Below, one piece after another: positions 34,397 through 42,743 of a stretch of DNA of 64,000 nt. Origin of the DNA: Pseudaquabacterium terrae. GTDB taxonomy: Bacteria > Pseudomonadota > Gammaproteobacteria > Burkholderiales > Burkholderiaceae_C. The stretch covers positions 248,001-312,000 of the forward strand of contig NZ_JABRWJ010000008.1 of NCBI RefSeq assembly GCF_013266755.1, given 5' to 3'. Made by a program: the position numbers and the translations under genes. How positions within the stretch are numbered: the first letter of the stretch is position 1; every line of letters starts with the position of its first letter. The notes under the pieces were generated by a model. The model saw only the letters and a list, made by a program, of their open reading frames with translations, had not been told where the DNA came from and made no database searches.

Positions 34397-34609
34397 TCAG
34401 TAGAGCTTCTTCGGAAGCTGCATGCTGCGAACGCGCTTGTAGTGGCGCTTCACGGCAGCCGCCTTCTTGCGCTTGCGCTCGGCGGTGGGCTTTTCGTAAA
34501 ACTCGCGTGCGCGGAGTTCGGTCAGCAGGCCCAGCTTCTCGATCGTGCGCTTGAAGCGGCGCAGTGCGACATCGAACGGTTCGTTTTCCTTGACGCGAAT
34601 CGTGGTCAT
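34397..34609 (-). CDS. rpsU: 30S ribosomal protein bS21
   Basis: A 70-residue, strongly basic ribosomal protein. [21 protein letters not shown] at the start and [18 protein letters not shown] near the end are diagnostic. It takes part in initiation by stabilising the 16S 3' end on the 30S platform. The proximal mRNA contains a two-codon frame (ATG CAC TAA) running directly into the rpsU ATG. Several palindromes lie further upstream (34680-34701 and 34730-34741). Confidence 0.97.
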
Positions 34610-34679
34610 TTAGTGCATGGATCCTAAGAAAGTGCGCTCGGTGTTCCCGCTGCGGCCGAGTCCTTCTCTTCGAAGGGTT

Positions 34680-34701
34680 CCATCACGCGGCCGCGTGATG
34701 G
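34680..34701. repeat. Perfect 22-bp palindrome upstream of rpsU
   Basis: CCATCACGCGG at 34680-34690 is followed at once by its exact complement to 34701. It is 70 bases upstream of the rpsU start, between rpsU and the flavoprotein gene. It could terminate the flavoprotein transcript or bind a regulator of rpsU. Confidence 0.55.
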
Positions 34702-34729
34702 TCGGCATTCCAGGGGAATCGACGCGCGG

Positions 34730-34741
34730 TTTGCTAGCAAA
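34730..34741. promoter_or_regulatory. Palindrome TTTGCTAGCAAA upstream of rpsU
   Basis: 12-bp perfect palindrome near the end of the flavoprotein gene. It shares both half-sites (TTTGC/GCAAA) with the GntR-gene operators at 3596 and 3662, differing only in the central TA instead of AT. Whether a related regulator binds is unknown. Confidence 0.35.
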
Positions 34742-34751
34742 GACAGCGATT

Positions 34752-36032
34752 CTACTGCGAAATTTTCGCGGGAGCCAAACCGAGCGCGCAAGCGGCGGCA
34801 GATGCCCAGGCCCACTGGAAGTTGTAGCCGCCGAGCCAGCCGGTCACGTCGACCACCTCGCCGATGAAGAACAAGCCCGGCTGGCGCTTGCTGGCCATCG
34901 TGCGCGAATCGAGCTCGCGGGTGTCGACGCCGCCCGCGGTGACCTCGGCCTTGCGGAAGCCTTCGGTGCCGTCGGGGGTGATGGTCCAGCGCGACAGGCC
35001 CTGCGCGAGGCGCTCCAGATCCCGATCGCGCAGCTCGGGCATCGCCCGCTCGGCCGGCAGCCCGTGGCTGTCCAGCCAGGCACTGGCCAGGCGCTGCGGC
35101 AACCAGGTCGCGAGCTCGTTGCCGAGCTGGCGCCGCGAGCTCAGCTTGGCCTCGCGCAGCCGCGCGGCCAGGTCGGCGCCGGCGCCGAGGTCGATGCGCA
35201 GCGCGTCGCCGGGGCGCCAGAAGCTCGAAATCTGCAGCACCGCCGGGCCGCTCAGGCCGCGGTGCGTGAACAGCAAGTCCTCGACGAAACGTGCACCGGT
35301 GTCGCGGCCGCGGGCCGCGACGGGCCCGCGTTGCCTGCCTTGTCCGGTCTCGATCGCCACTTCCAGCGACACCCCCGCCAGCGGCACGAACGGCGCCCAG
35401 GCCGCCGCATCGAAAGTCAGCGGCACCAGCGCCGGCCGCGGCTCGATCAGCTTGTGGCCGAACTGCTTGGCGATACGGTAGCCGAAGTCGGTGGCGCCGA
35501 TTTTCGGGATCGACAGCCCGCCGGTGGCGATCACCACCTGGCGGGTCTTCAGCGGGCCGGCATCGCTGTCGAGCTCGAAGCCGCCGTCGATCGCGCGCAC
35601 GGCGCGCACCGCGCAGGGCTGGCGGCGCTCGACGCCGCCGGAGTCACATTCGCTGACCAGCATGTGAATGATCTGCTCGCTCGAGCCGTCGCAGAACAGC
35701 TGCCCGCGGTGCTTCTCGTGGAACGAGATGCCGTGGCGCCGGACCAGCGCGATGAAGTCGGCCGCCGTGTAGCGTGCCAGCGCAGAACGGCAGAAGTCAG
35801 GATTCGAGGAGAGAAAGTTCGCCGGACCGGCGTCGCGGTTGGTGAAGTTGCAGCGGCCGCCGCCCGAGATGCGGATTTTTTCGGCGAGCTTCTCGGCATG
35901 GTCGAGCAGCAGCACCTTCAGTCCGCGCTGCCCGGCCAGCGCCGCGCAGAACAAGCCGGCCGCGCCGGCACCGATGACGATGGTGTCCCAGCGGGCGGAG
36001 GTTGGGGGCAAGGGCTCGGCGGGTGTCGGCAT
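34752..36032 (-). CDS. HI0933/YhiN-family flavoprotein
   Basis: A 426-residue NAD(P)/FAD-dependent oxidoreductase. The N-terminal dinucleotide motif is VIGAGAAGLFCAALAGQRG, then KIRISGGGRCNFTNRD, VIATGGLSIPKIGATDFGY and, near the end, GLFFIGEVVDVTGWLGGYNFQWAWASA, the YhiN signature. It is cytoplasmic. YhiN members are annotated as aminoacetone- or tRNA-related oxidoreductases, but the reaction is not settled. Normal full length. Confidence 0.9.
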   Translation of the reverse strand: MPTPAEPLPPTSARWDTIVIGAGAAGLFCAALAGQRGLKVLLLDHAEKLAEKIRISGGGRCNFTNRDAGPANFLSSNPDFCRSALARYTAADFIALVRRHGISFHEKHRGQLFCDGSSEQIIHMLVSECDSGGVERRQPCAVRAVRAIDGGFELDSDAGPLKTRQVVIATGGLSIPKIGATDFGYRIAKQFGHKLIEPRPALVPLTFDAAAWAPFVPLAGVSLEVAIETGQGRQRGPVAARGRDTGARFVEDLLFTHRGLSGPAVLQISSFWRPGDALRIDLGAGADLAARLREAKLSSRRQLGNELATWLPQRLASAWLDSHGLPAERAMPELRDRDLERLAQGLSRWTITPDGTEGFRKAEVTAGGVDTRELDSRTMASKRQPGLFFIGEVVDVTGWLGGYNFQWAWASAAACALGLAPAKISQ

Positions 36033-36089
36033 GGCTCGGCAAAGGGCGCCGATTATCCGCAGCGGCCGGATCGTGATGCCGGCGCGGGC

Positions 36090-36109
36090 GACTGCGAATC
36101 TTCGCAGTC
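36090..36109. terminator. Hairpin after the esterase gene
   Basis: Perfect 9-bp inverted repeat GACTGCGAA-TC-TTCGCAGTC in the 103-bp gap between the esterase stop and the flavoprotein start. No T-tract follows on either strand, so termination is only a guess. Confidence 0.35.
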
Positions 36110-36135
36110 GACATGCGATCCCGCCGGATGCGGGT

Positions 36136-37206
36136 CTAGCCCCTGGCCTCGCGCGCGAGGAAGAAACGCACGATCTGCGCTGACGCGTCGGGTCCCGTCG
36201 GATCGGTGTACGAGCCCTGGCCGGACCCGCCGAACCACGCGTGCGAGCCGCCGTGCACCACCCATTCCTCGACCATCGCTTGACCCGCAGGATCGCGGAA
36301 CTCGGTGGTCGTGCAGCGTCTGCCGCCCGCTGCGGCTTCCGACCGAACGACGCGCTTCAACGCGCGGCCGTCTTGCTCGAACGCCGCCACGGACTGTCGG
36401 ACGATGCTCGCGCCGTTGGCCTGCGTGACGGTCGCATCCGAATCGCCGTGAAAGACGATCGTCCGCACGCAGGGGGCCTCGTTTCGGGCCGGGCGAGCCG
36501 CGGCAGCGCGTCCTTGCATGGCTGCGAAGGCCGACGGCAGGTCATGCGCCGCGCCCACCGGCAGGCCCGAGTGCGCGGCCACGGCGGTGAAGATCTCCGG
36601 GTAGGCGCGGCCGAGGATCACGGCCATCGCAGCGCCGGCCGACAGCCCGGCGACGTAGACCTGCCCCTGCTTCACCGCGTGGCTGCCGGCGATCTCGCCG
36701 ACCATGCCGGCGATCAGCGAAGGTTCCACGCCGGCGCGTGTCTGTTGTGCGCTCTCGAACCAGTTCCAGCAGTTCGATCCGTTGGCGCGCTGCTCCTGCG
36801 CGGGGTAGGCGACGAGAAAGCCGTGGTGCTCCGCCAGCCGATTCATGCGCGTGCCGGCGGCAAAGTCATCGGGGCTCTGCTTGCAGCCATGCAGCATGAC
36901 GATCAGCGGCATCGGCGACCCGTCGTAGCCCGACGGCAGGTAGAGCTTGTAGCGGAGGTTGCCGTGCCGGCTCGAATGGCAGAGCGAGATGAACTGGCCG
37001 ACGTCGGTGTACTCGGCCGGGCGCGCGCGGGAGGGCGCGGGAGCCGGTGGACGCTCGGTCGGGGAGCTGACCTTGGCCGTCAGGCCCGCGGCGGCCAGGG
37101 CCCTGTCGATCGTCGCTCTGACGCCGCTGGTAGCCGGCGTATCACGCTTCAGCCCGGCCGACTCCAGCGCGCGGTCAATCGTGTCAACGATGTTGTCGAA
37201 ACCCAT
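36136..37206 (-). CDS. PHB-depolymerase-family esterase (LpqC-like)
   Basis: A 356-residue alpha/beta hydrolase of the esterase/PHB-depolymerase family. It has the oxyanion region PLIVMLHGCKQSPDDFA, the nucleophile elbow YVAGLSAGAAMAVILG (Ser near 176), an Asp in VFHGDSDATV and the His in WVVHGGSHAWFGG. There is no signal peptide, which suits an intracellular PHA granule enzyme. The N-terminus contains two related 12-residue segments, VDTIDRALESAG and RATIDRALAAAG, possibly a small duplicated interaction motif. The start at 37206 has a TTGGAG site. A TGC-rich palindrome (37223-37237) in the leader resembles PhaR sites. Confidence 0.88.
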   Translation of the reverse strand: MGFDNIVDTIDRALESAGLKRDTPATSGVRATIDRALAAAGLTAKVSSPTERPPAPAPSRARPAEYTDVGQFISLCHSSRHGNLRYKLYLPSGYDGSPMPLIVMLHGCKQSPDDFAAGTRMNRLAEHHGFLVAYPAQEQRANGSNCWNWFESAQQTRAGVEPSLIAGMVGEIAGSHAVKQGQVYVAGLSAGAAMAVILGRAYPEIFTAVAAHSGLPVGAAHDLPSAFAAMQGRAAAARPARNEAPCVRTIVFHGDSDATVTQANGASIVRQSVAAFEQDGRALKRVVRSEAAAGGRRCTTTEFRDPAGQAMVEEWVVHGGSHAWFGGSGQGSYTDPTGPDASAQIVRFFLAREARG

Positions 37207-37222
37207 GGGAGGGGCTCCAAAA

Positions 37223-37237
37223 TGCTGCAGTGCAGCA
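37223..37237. promoter_or_regulatory. TGC-rich palindrome TGCTGCAGTGCAGCA (PhaR-like site)
   Basis: Perfect 7-1-7 inverted repeat 16 bases upstream of the esterase start codon. PhaR, the regulator of polyhydroxyalkanoate metabolism in beta- and alphaproteobacteria, binds TGC-rich palindromes, and the downstream gene belongs to the PHB depolymerase family. The assignment rests on this coincidence. Confidence 0.5.
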
Positions 37238-37317
37238 ATCATGCGCCGATTCCGATGGGCAGGGGCAACTTTCGCTGTAGGAGAAACGCCTATTCGACGC
37301 GTGTGGGTCGCACGGAG

Positions 37318-37764
37318 TCACCCGCCTGCCCGTCCGGCGGGCGGGATCGAATAGGTGCCGACGACATGAGCGACCGGCTCGTCGAGACCCTCGGAATACA
37401 GGGCCACCTCGCCGACTGCGAGCGAGCGGCCGACCTTCATCAAGCTGCAGATGCCGACGATCGCACGATCGGCCGGCGGCTTGCGCATGAAGTTGATGCT
37501 CAAGCTCGTCGTCACCGCCAGCGGAACGATGCCGATCTCGCCGAGGATGGCGACGTAGAGCGCAACGTCCGCCACCGCCATCAGCACCGGGCCCGAGACG
37601 GTGCCGCCCGGTCGCAACTCTTGCGGCCCGACCGGATGCCGCACCGTCGCCGCGCGGCCACCGATCGATTCGACGGTGACCTTCGTCTGCGGAAACTCCG
37701 CGGCCAGGAAGGCCGCGACGGCCTCGCGGCTCGGGGTGTTGCTTTCGGCAGTCGAGGAACTCAT
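37318..37764 (-). CDS. PaaI-family hotdog thioesterase
   Basis: A 148-residue acyl-CoA thioesterase with the hotdog fold. The family motif is LRPGGTVSGPVLMAVADVALYVAILG, and TSLSINFMRKPPADRAIVG is the usual second segment. It likely hydrolyses short or aromatic acyl-CoA esters. It is 24 bases downstream of the sterol-desaturase-like gene on the same strand. Confidence 0.88.
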   Translation of the reverse strand: MSSSTAESNTPSREAVAAFLAAEFPQTKVTVESIGGRAATVRHPVGPQELRPGGTVSGPVLMAVADVALYVAILGEIGIVPLAVTTSLSINFMRKPPADRAIVGICSLMKVGRSLAVGEVALYSEGLDEPVAHVVGTYSIPPAGRAGG

Positions 37765-37788
37765 GGCTCAAGCAAGATACCAGAGCGC

Positions 37789-38919
37789 CTACCCCTTCCA
37801 GACGAACGGAAACTTCAGCTGCTGCCAGAACCCGTTCGGCACGTAGTCGCCGACCACGCCGTACTGCTCGGGCCATTCGCGGTCCGACTTCACCGCCGTT
37901 CCGAACAGGTAGTCGAGGAACGCGTAGTGCGCCGCGTAGTTGCGATCGATCGCCTCGTCGTCCTGCGAGTGGTGCCAGTGGTGGAAATTCGGCGTGACGA
38001 TCAGGTAGCGCAGGGGCCCGAGGCGCACGCTGACGTTGGCGTGATTGAAGACGGCCTGGAAGCCGACGATGACGATGTAGGCGTCGATGACCTCCTTGCT
38101 GAAGCCGAGCACGTAGATGGGGGCAAGCACCAGCGTGCGGGTGATCAGCAGCTCGCCGATGTGCTGGCGTGAGCCGGCTATCCAGTCCATGCTCTTGACG
38201 CTGTGGTGCACCGCGTGCAGCCGCCACAGCACGGGGATCTCGTGGTACGCGCGGTGCGTCCAGTACTGCATCAGGTCGGCGACCAGCACGATCAGCAGCA
38301 GCCCGGCCCAGAACGGCAGCCCCTGCACCCAGCCGCGCAGGCCGTCGTTCGCGGCCCAGCCGAAGAGCTTGTGCACGGCGAGGTTGGTTGCCAGCAGCAC
38401 GAAGCCGACGACCATGTGGTTGACGATGAAGTGGTTGAAGTCGGTCTGCCACTCGGCGCGGAAGACCGGCTGGTCGCGGCGCAATGCGAACAGTTTCTCG
38501 ATGAAGATGAAGATCAGCGACGAGCCGAGCAGGTCGAGGATGAACCAGTCGAGGCCGATGTAGGGCGTGTTGTCCGGGAAGTCGTTGACCGGCACCTGGT
38601 GACCGCCGAGCAGCGCGGTGACCAGGATCAGCACGAAGGCCGCCGACGACAGCCAGCGCGCGCGGCCGAAGACGATGTTGACCAGCGACAGCCCGCCGGT
38701 GATGACCATCGCCGCCATCATCAGCCGCCGCATCCATTCGACGTCGTAGCTCTTGCGCAGCTCGGGCGTCGTCAGGTACTGCGGAAAGTGGAATGCGAGC
38801 ACGCCGAGGAAGCACAGCACGGCGAGCATCAGCGCGATGACGCCGGTGACCATGCCGCGGCCGGCGCGGATCTCGCCGTGCGACTCGCTCAGGCGGTTCA
38901 GCTTCTCCAGCGATTCCAT
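37789..38919 (-). CDS. Sterol desaturase / fatty acid hydroxylase family membrane protein
   Basis: A 376-residue integral membrane enzyme with about 6 hydrophobic helices and the eight-histidine di-iron signature: HRAYH near 222, HAVHH near 235, and HHWHH near 312. The family hydroxylates or desaturates lipids. In bacteria, substrates include carotenoids, hopanoids and ornithine lipids, so the substrate is open. It begins MESLEKLNRLSESHGEIRAG. Same strand and close to the thioesterase. Confidence 0.9.
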   Translation of the reverse strand: MESLEKLNRLSESHGEIRAGRGMVTGVIALMLAVLCFLGVLAFHFPQYLTTPELRKSYDVEWMRRLMMAAMVITGGLSLVNIVFGRARWLSSAAFVLILVTALLGGHQVPVNDFPDNTPYIGLDWFILDLLGSSLIFIFIEKLFALRRDQPVFRAEWQTDFNHFIVNHMVVGFVLLATNLAVHKLFGWAANDGLRGWVQGLPFWAGLLLIVLVADLMQYWTHRAYHEIPVLWRLHAVHHSVKSMDWIAGSRQHIGELLITRTLVLAPIYVLGFSKEVIDAYIVIVGFQAVFNHANVSVRLGPLRYLIVTPNFHHWHHSQDDEAIDRNYAAHYAFLDYLFGTAVKSDREWPEQYGVVGDYVPNGFWQQLKFPFVWKG

Positions 38920-38999
38920 GGCGACAGTCGGCAGTTGCGGTTGGCGCGGATTATCCGGACGCCGCCGCGCGCTGCGATGTCAGCCGTGTCGCGTGTGTT

Positions 39000-39797
39000 T
39001 CAGGCCGCCTGCGCGTGTTGCAGCGGCGTTTCAGCGGCCAGCGCCAGCGCGCCGCGCAGCACGTCGCCGAGGATGATGATTGCCGGGCTGCCGAGTCCTT
39101 CGCGGGTTATCGTCTCGGCAAGCTCACCGAGCACGGTGAGCACCTGGCGCTGCTGCGGCAGGCTGGCGTGCTGCACCACCGCGGCCGGCGTTTCGGGCGG
39201 CAGCCCCTGCAGCAGGCCGGCCTGCAGCTGCGGCCACTCGGCGACGCCCATGTAGATCACCAGCGTCAGGCCCTGCGCGGCGGCCGCGGCCAGCGTCGGC
39301 CAGTGCAGCGGCGCGCCGCCGGGCTTGGCGTGGCCGGTGACCAGCATCACGCCGTGCGCATGCGTGCGGTGCGTCAGCGGCACGCCGAGCGTCGCGCTGG
39401 CGGCCACCGCGGCGGTGATGCCGCTGGCGATCTCGACCTCGATGCCGTGGGCGCGCAGCGCCTCGGCTTCTTCGCCGCCGCGGCCGAAGACGAAGGGGTC
39501 GCCGCCCTTGAGCCGCACGACGCGCTCGCCCGCCAGCGCCTCATTGATCATCAGCCGGATGATGAATTCCTGCGGCGTCGAACGGCAGCCGCCGCGCTTG
39601 CCGACATGGACGATGCGCGGCTTGCGCTTGCGGCCGGCCAGCGCCCGCTCGACCACCGCATCGGAGACCAGGTCGTCGACCAGCAGCACGGTGGCGCGGC
39701 GGATCAGGCGGATCGCGCGCAGCGTCAGCAGCTCGGGATCGCCGGGACCGGCGCCGACGAGGGCGCACCAGGGACTGGAGGCAGCAGAGGACTTCAA
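39000..39797 (-). CDS. cobA: Uroporphyrinogen-III C-methyltransferase (SUMT)
   Basis: A 265-residue SAM-dependent methylase that makes precorrin-2 for siroheme. Motifs are VGAGPGDPELLTLRAIR, VVRLKGGDPFVFGRGGEEAEAL and GITAAVAASATLGVPLTHR. The start is TTG 39797, chosen because AAGGAG lies 8 bases upstream and its TTGA overlaps the stop of the upstream ybiB gene by 4 bases; there is no ATG nearby. It is the last gene of the nirB operon, where siroheme for nitrite reductase is needed. Precorrin-2 could also feed cobalamin. Confidence 0.92.
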   Translation of the reverse strand: MKSSAASSPWCALVGAGPGDPELLTLRAIRLIRRATVLLVDDLVSDAVVERALAGRKRKPRIVHVGKRGGCRSTPQEFIIRLMINEALAGERVVRLKGGDPFVFGRGGEEAEALRAHGIEVEIASGITAAVAASATLGVPLTHRTHAHGVMLVTGHAKPGGAPLHWPTLAAAAAQGLTLVIYMGVAEWPQLQAGLLQGLPPETPAAVVQHASLPQQRQVLTVLGELAETITREGLGSPAIIILGDVLRGALALAAETPLQHAQAA

Positions 39798-40747
39798 GCG
39801 CGGCGCTCCTTGGCGGGCACGGATTGCATGCGTTCCAGGCTCTGCAGCAGCAGGTTCACCTGGCGTTCGAGCGGCGCCGGCGCGGGCTTCTCGCCGGACA
39901 GCACGGCCTGGACATAGACGGCCACCGTCGCCGCATCGATCGCGCGCGGCAGCAGCGGCAACTCGGCGAGGCTGCCTTCCTGCGCCGGGCAGCCGAGCTC
40001 GGGCTGCGGTGCACCGCTGAGCCAGGTCTCGATCTTCGGGCAGCGGCGTGGGTCGGCGACGGCCTCGCCTTCGGTGCCGCGCAGCAGCATCAGATCGCCC
40101 TCGGTGCGGCGCGCGAAATCGGCCATCAGTGCGCCGAATTCGGGGTGGGTGTGGCTCGCGAGGCGCAGTGCCGGCGCATCGGCGATCGGCTGCATCAGCT
40201 TGGCGATGGTGTGGCCGGAGTTGCGCAGGCCCACGACCCAGCGCACATCGAGCAGGCGCTGCAGCGGCGGGCAGAGCGCTTCGGTCAGCATGAAAGCGGG
40301 CTCGTGGCGGCGCCAGCACTCGTGCACCGCTGCGGCGTTGTCAGCCGGCGGCATGCCCATCGCGGCAAAGACCTCGGCGCTGGTGACGCGCGCCCGGTCG
40401 TGTCGCTGGCCATGCACCAGCACCCGCGCGCCTTCCTGGGCCAGCCGCATCGCCAGCAGCGGCGTCAGGTTCGGCAGCTTGCGCGCGCCGTTGTAGCTGG
40501 GGATCACGATCACCGGCCGGTCGCTGTCGATCATCAGCGTGCGCGCATGCATCGCGTCGGCGAAGCCGATCAGCTCGTCGACCGTCTCGCCCTTGATGCG
40601 CATCGACAGCGCGAAGGCACCGATCTCCAGGTCGGTGACGGTGCCGTCGAGCACCTGGGCCATCAGGTCCTGCGACTGCGCCTTGTCCAGCGAGCGGGCA
40701 CCGGCCGCGCCGCGGCCGATCTCCTTGATGTACGGGGCAATGCTCAT
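39794..40747 (-). CDS. ybiB: YbiB-type DNA-binding protein (TrpD2 / phosphoribosyltransferase fold)
   Basis: A 317-residue protein of the YbiB family, with the fold of anthranilate phosphoribosyltransferase (TrpD) but shown in E. coli to bind nucleic acid, not to make tryptophan. It has DLEIGAFALSMRIKGETVDELIGF near the start, PVIVIPSYNGARKLPNLTPLLAMRLAQEG and RWVVGLRNSGHTIAKLMQP. The gap to the preceding redox subunit is 3 bases and it overlaps cobA by 4, so it is clearly in the nitrate operon. Its job there is unknown. Confidence 0.88.
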   Translation of the reverse strand: MSIAPYIKEIGRGAAGARSLDKAQSQDLMAQVLDGTVTDLEIGAFALSMRIKGETVDELIGFADAMHARTLMIDSDRPVIVIPSYNGARKLPNLTPLLAMRLAQEGARVLVHGQRHDRARVTSAEVFAAMGMPPADNAAAVHECWRRHEPAFMLTEALCPPLQRLLDVRWVVGLRNSGHTIAKLMQPIADAPALRLASHTHPEFGALMADFARRTEGDLMLLRGTEGEAVADPRRCPKIETWLSGAPQPELGCPAQEGSLAELPLLPRAIDAATVAVYVQAVLSGEKPAPAPLERQVNLLLQSLERMQSVPAKERRA

Positions 40748-40750
40748 CGC

Positions 40751-42733
40751 TCAAGGATAGTGACGCAGCGGCGCCACGCCAACCTGCGGCAGGTTCGCCA
40801 GGCCGATGTCGCGTGCATGCTCCTCGAAGGCCTTGTTCTTCCAGAAGAAGGCGCCGGGCATCGTGGTCGGGATCACCAGCACGTAGAAGAGCGCGCGGCC
40901 GACCAGGCTGGTGAACAGCGTCACCACGCCGACCAGTGCCCAGCCGGCCAGCGTGTACACGCTGGCGCCATCGACGGCCAGCACCGTCAGCAGGCCGGCG
41001 GCCAGCAGCAGGTTGCTGCCCAGCAGCGCGTTGCGCAGCAGGAAGGTCTTGCCGAAGGTGGTGGTCTGGATGTAGTACGACGCGCCGCCTTCGTTCTGCG
41101 CGGTGCCCATCGCCTTGGCATGCGCGACGTGGCCGATCGCCTCGATCGCCAACCCCAGCGTCAGCAGCGTGCCGAAGACCAGCGCGGCGCCATCGCGCGG
41201 CACATCGATGACCGCCAGCGTGCCCAGCACCACCGCGCCGGCCAGCAGCGAGCCCAACGACAGCACGCTGCCGCCGAAGGCCGTGGCCACCTGCCAGTGG
41301 TCCCAGAACGGCCGCGCCTTGATGCGGTAGCAGCGGTTCATGTAGTAGAGCCCCGCCGCGCCGCCCAGCAGCGCCAGCACGCCCGAGCCGACGCCGAGCG
41401 CCCGCACGATCGGCGACGCGGCGAAGGCGCCGATGTCCGCGCCGAACACCGCCTGCCAGATCGCCTGGAACCAGGCATTGCCCGGCAGGCTCGCCAGGAT
41501 GTGCAGCCCGAGGCCGCCGATGAAGATCGCGATGCCCAGGCCTTCACGCGAGACCGGCGAATGGCGCAGGTTGTTGAAGCCGCGGTAGAAGCGCTTCGGC
41601 TTGCCCAGGTGCATCGTCGACATGAAGAGGCCGAAGGCCACCAGCATGAAGTTGACGATCGCCAGCGGCGCATACAGCGCCGACTCGGCAAAGGCGGTGA
41701 AGCCCTGCAGTCCGGCCAGCGCGCCGCCGAATTGCAGCGCGAAGGCGCCGGCGGCGGCCTGCGCGGCCAGCGTGAACAGCACCAGCGGGTTCTCGCGCGA
41801 CGACAGGCGCTTGAAGTTCCAGTGCGGCTCCTTGCCGCGTTTCTGGTCGACGGCGCTGCGGTAGCGGCCGTGTTCGTCCTTGTGGTATTTCACCGGCATC
41901 GAGTCGGTGCGCTTCATCTCGTCCGGCAACTGCTTGATCTGCTGGAAGCGGATGTTCGGCTTGGTGATCTCGGGCGACGGGAAGCCGGGGATCTCGATGC
42001 GCGCCTGCTCGCGGTTCGCCGGGATGTTCTCGATCACGCCGAAGTCGAGCGCGTTGCCGACGCAGGCCGAGACGCAGGCCGGCTTCAGGCCGACTTCGAG
42101 GCGGTCCACGCACATGTTGCACTTCGAGACCTGGCCCTTGACCGGGTCGAGCTGCGGCGCGTTGTAGGGGCACACCCACGTGCAGTAGCCGCAGCCGAAG
42201 CAGGTCTCGGGGTCCTGCAGCACCGCGCCGTATTCGGTGTGCTTGGTGTAGGCGCGCGTCGGGCAGCCCTTCAGGCAGACCGGGTCATCACAATGGTTGC
42301 AGGCCATCGAGATGTTCATGCGCTTGTAGTCGGGGAAGCTGCCGCCCTCGACATAACCCACCGAGCGGAACGCGAAGTGCGCCGGCGTCTCGTTCTTTTC
42401 GGCGCAGGCCGCTTCGCAGGCATGGCAGCCGATGCAGTTGTCGGCGGTGAAGAAGAAGCCGTGCTGCTTGTTGCGGTTCGGATTGATGCCGACGGCCGGG
42501 TTCTCGTTGATGAACATCGAGCGGCCGACCGGCAGCTTGCCTTCGGTCAGCTCGATCAGGTCGACCTTCTGGCCGTAGCGATTGGTGTCCTGCACGACGG
42601 GGTCGCGCAGCTTCGCGTAGACCTGCTCTTCGGTGCGGAGCTCCCAGATCTTCTTGGCCACGGGGGGCGGCTGCATCGCCGCTTCCTGCGCATTGGCCAG
42701 CAGCCGGTCCAGGTCCATCGTCGTGGGCTTCAT
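40751..42733 (-). CDS. DmsB-DmsC-like fusion: four-cluster ferredoxin subunit joined to a quinol-oxidising membrane anchor
   Basis: A 660-residue protein. The N-terminal about 300 residues are a DmsB-like ferredoxin with four Cys sets: CIGCHACEAACAEKN, CNHCDDPVCLKGCPT, CFGCGYCTWVCPYN and CNMCVDRL...CVSAC. From about residue 335 a DmsC-type anchor with about 8 hydrophobic helices follows (LVLFTLAAQAAAGAFALQFG, FMLVAFGLFMSTMHLGKPKRF). It lies 10 bases after the nitrate reductase gene, so it presumably oxidises quinol and feeds the cytoplasmic catalytic subunit. B and C subunits are usually separate genes. No Tat signal is found in either subunit, so the complex should face the cytoplasm, unlike DMSO reductase. 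Confidence 0.88.
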   Translation of the reverse strand: MKPTTMDLDRLLANAQEAAMQPPPVAKKIWELRTEEQVYAKLRDPVVQDTNRYGQKVDLIELTEGKLPVGRSMFINENPAVGINPNRNKQHGFFFTADNCIGCHACEAACAEKNETPAHFAFRSVGYVEGGSFPDYKRMNISMACNHCDDPVCLKGCPTRAYTKHTEYGAVLQDPETCFGCGYCTWVCPYNAPQLDPVKGQVSKCNMCVDRLEVGLKPACVSACVGNALDFGVIENIPANREQARIEIPGFPSPEITKPNIRFQQIKQLPDEMKRTDSMPVKYHKDEHGRYRSAVDQKRGKEPHWNFKRLSSRENPLVLFTLAAQAAAGAFALQFGGALAGLQGFTAFAESALYAPLAIVNFMLVAFGLFMSTMHLGKPKRFYRGFNNLRHSPVSREGLGIAIFIGGLGLHILASLPGNAWFQAIWQAVFGADIGAFAASPIVRALGVGSGVLALLGGAAGLYYMNRCYRIKARPFWDHWQVATAFGGSVLSLGSLLAGAVVLGTLAVIDVPRDGAALVFGTLLTLGLAIEAIGHVAHAKAMGTAQNEGGASYYIQTTTFGKTFLLRNALLGSNLLLAAGLLTVLAVDGASVYTLAGWALVGVVTLFTSLVGRALFYVLVIPTTMPGAFFWKNKAFEEHARDIGLANLPQVGVAPLRHYP

Positions 42734-42743
42734 CGGGGTGTCC

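Noticed and set aside
34610-34618. Two-codon upstream frame (ATG CAC TAA) before rpsU as a regulatory leader peptide
   Set aside because: Too short to judge and no ribosome site placed to decide it; mentioned only as part of the palindrome cluster.
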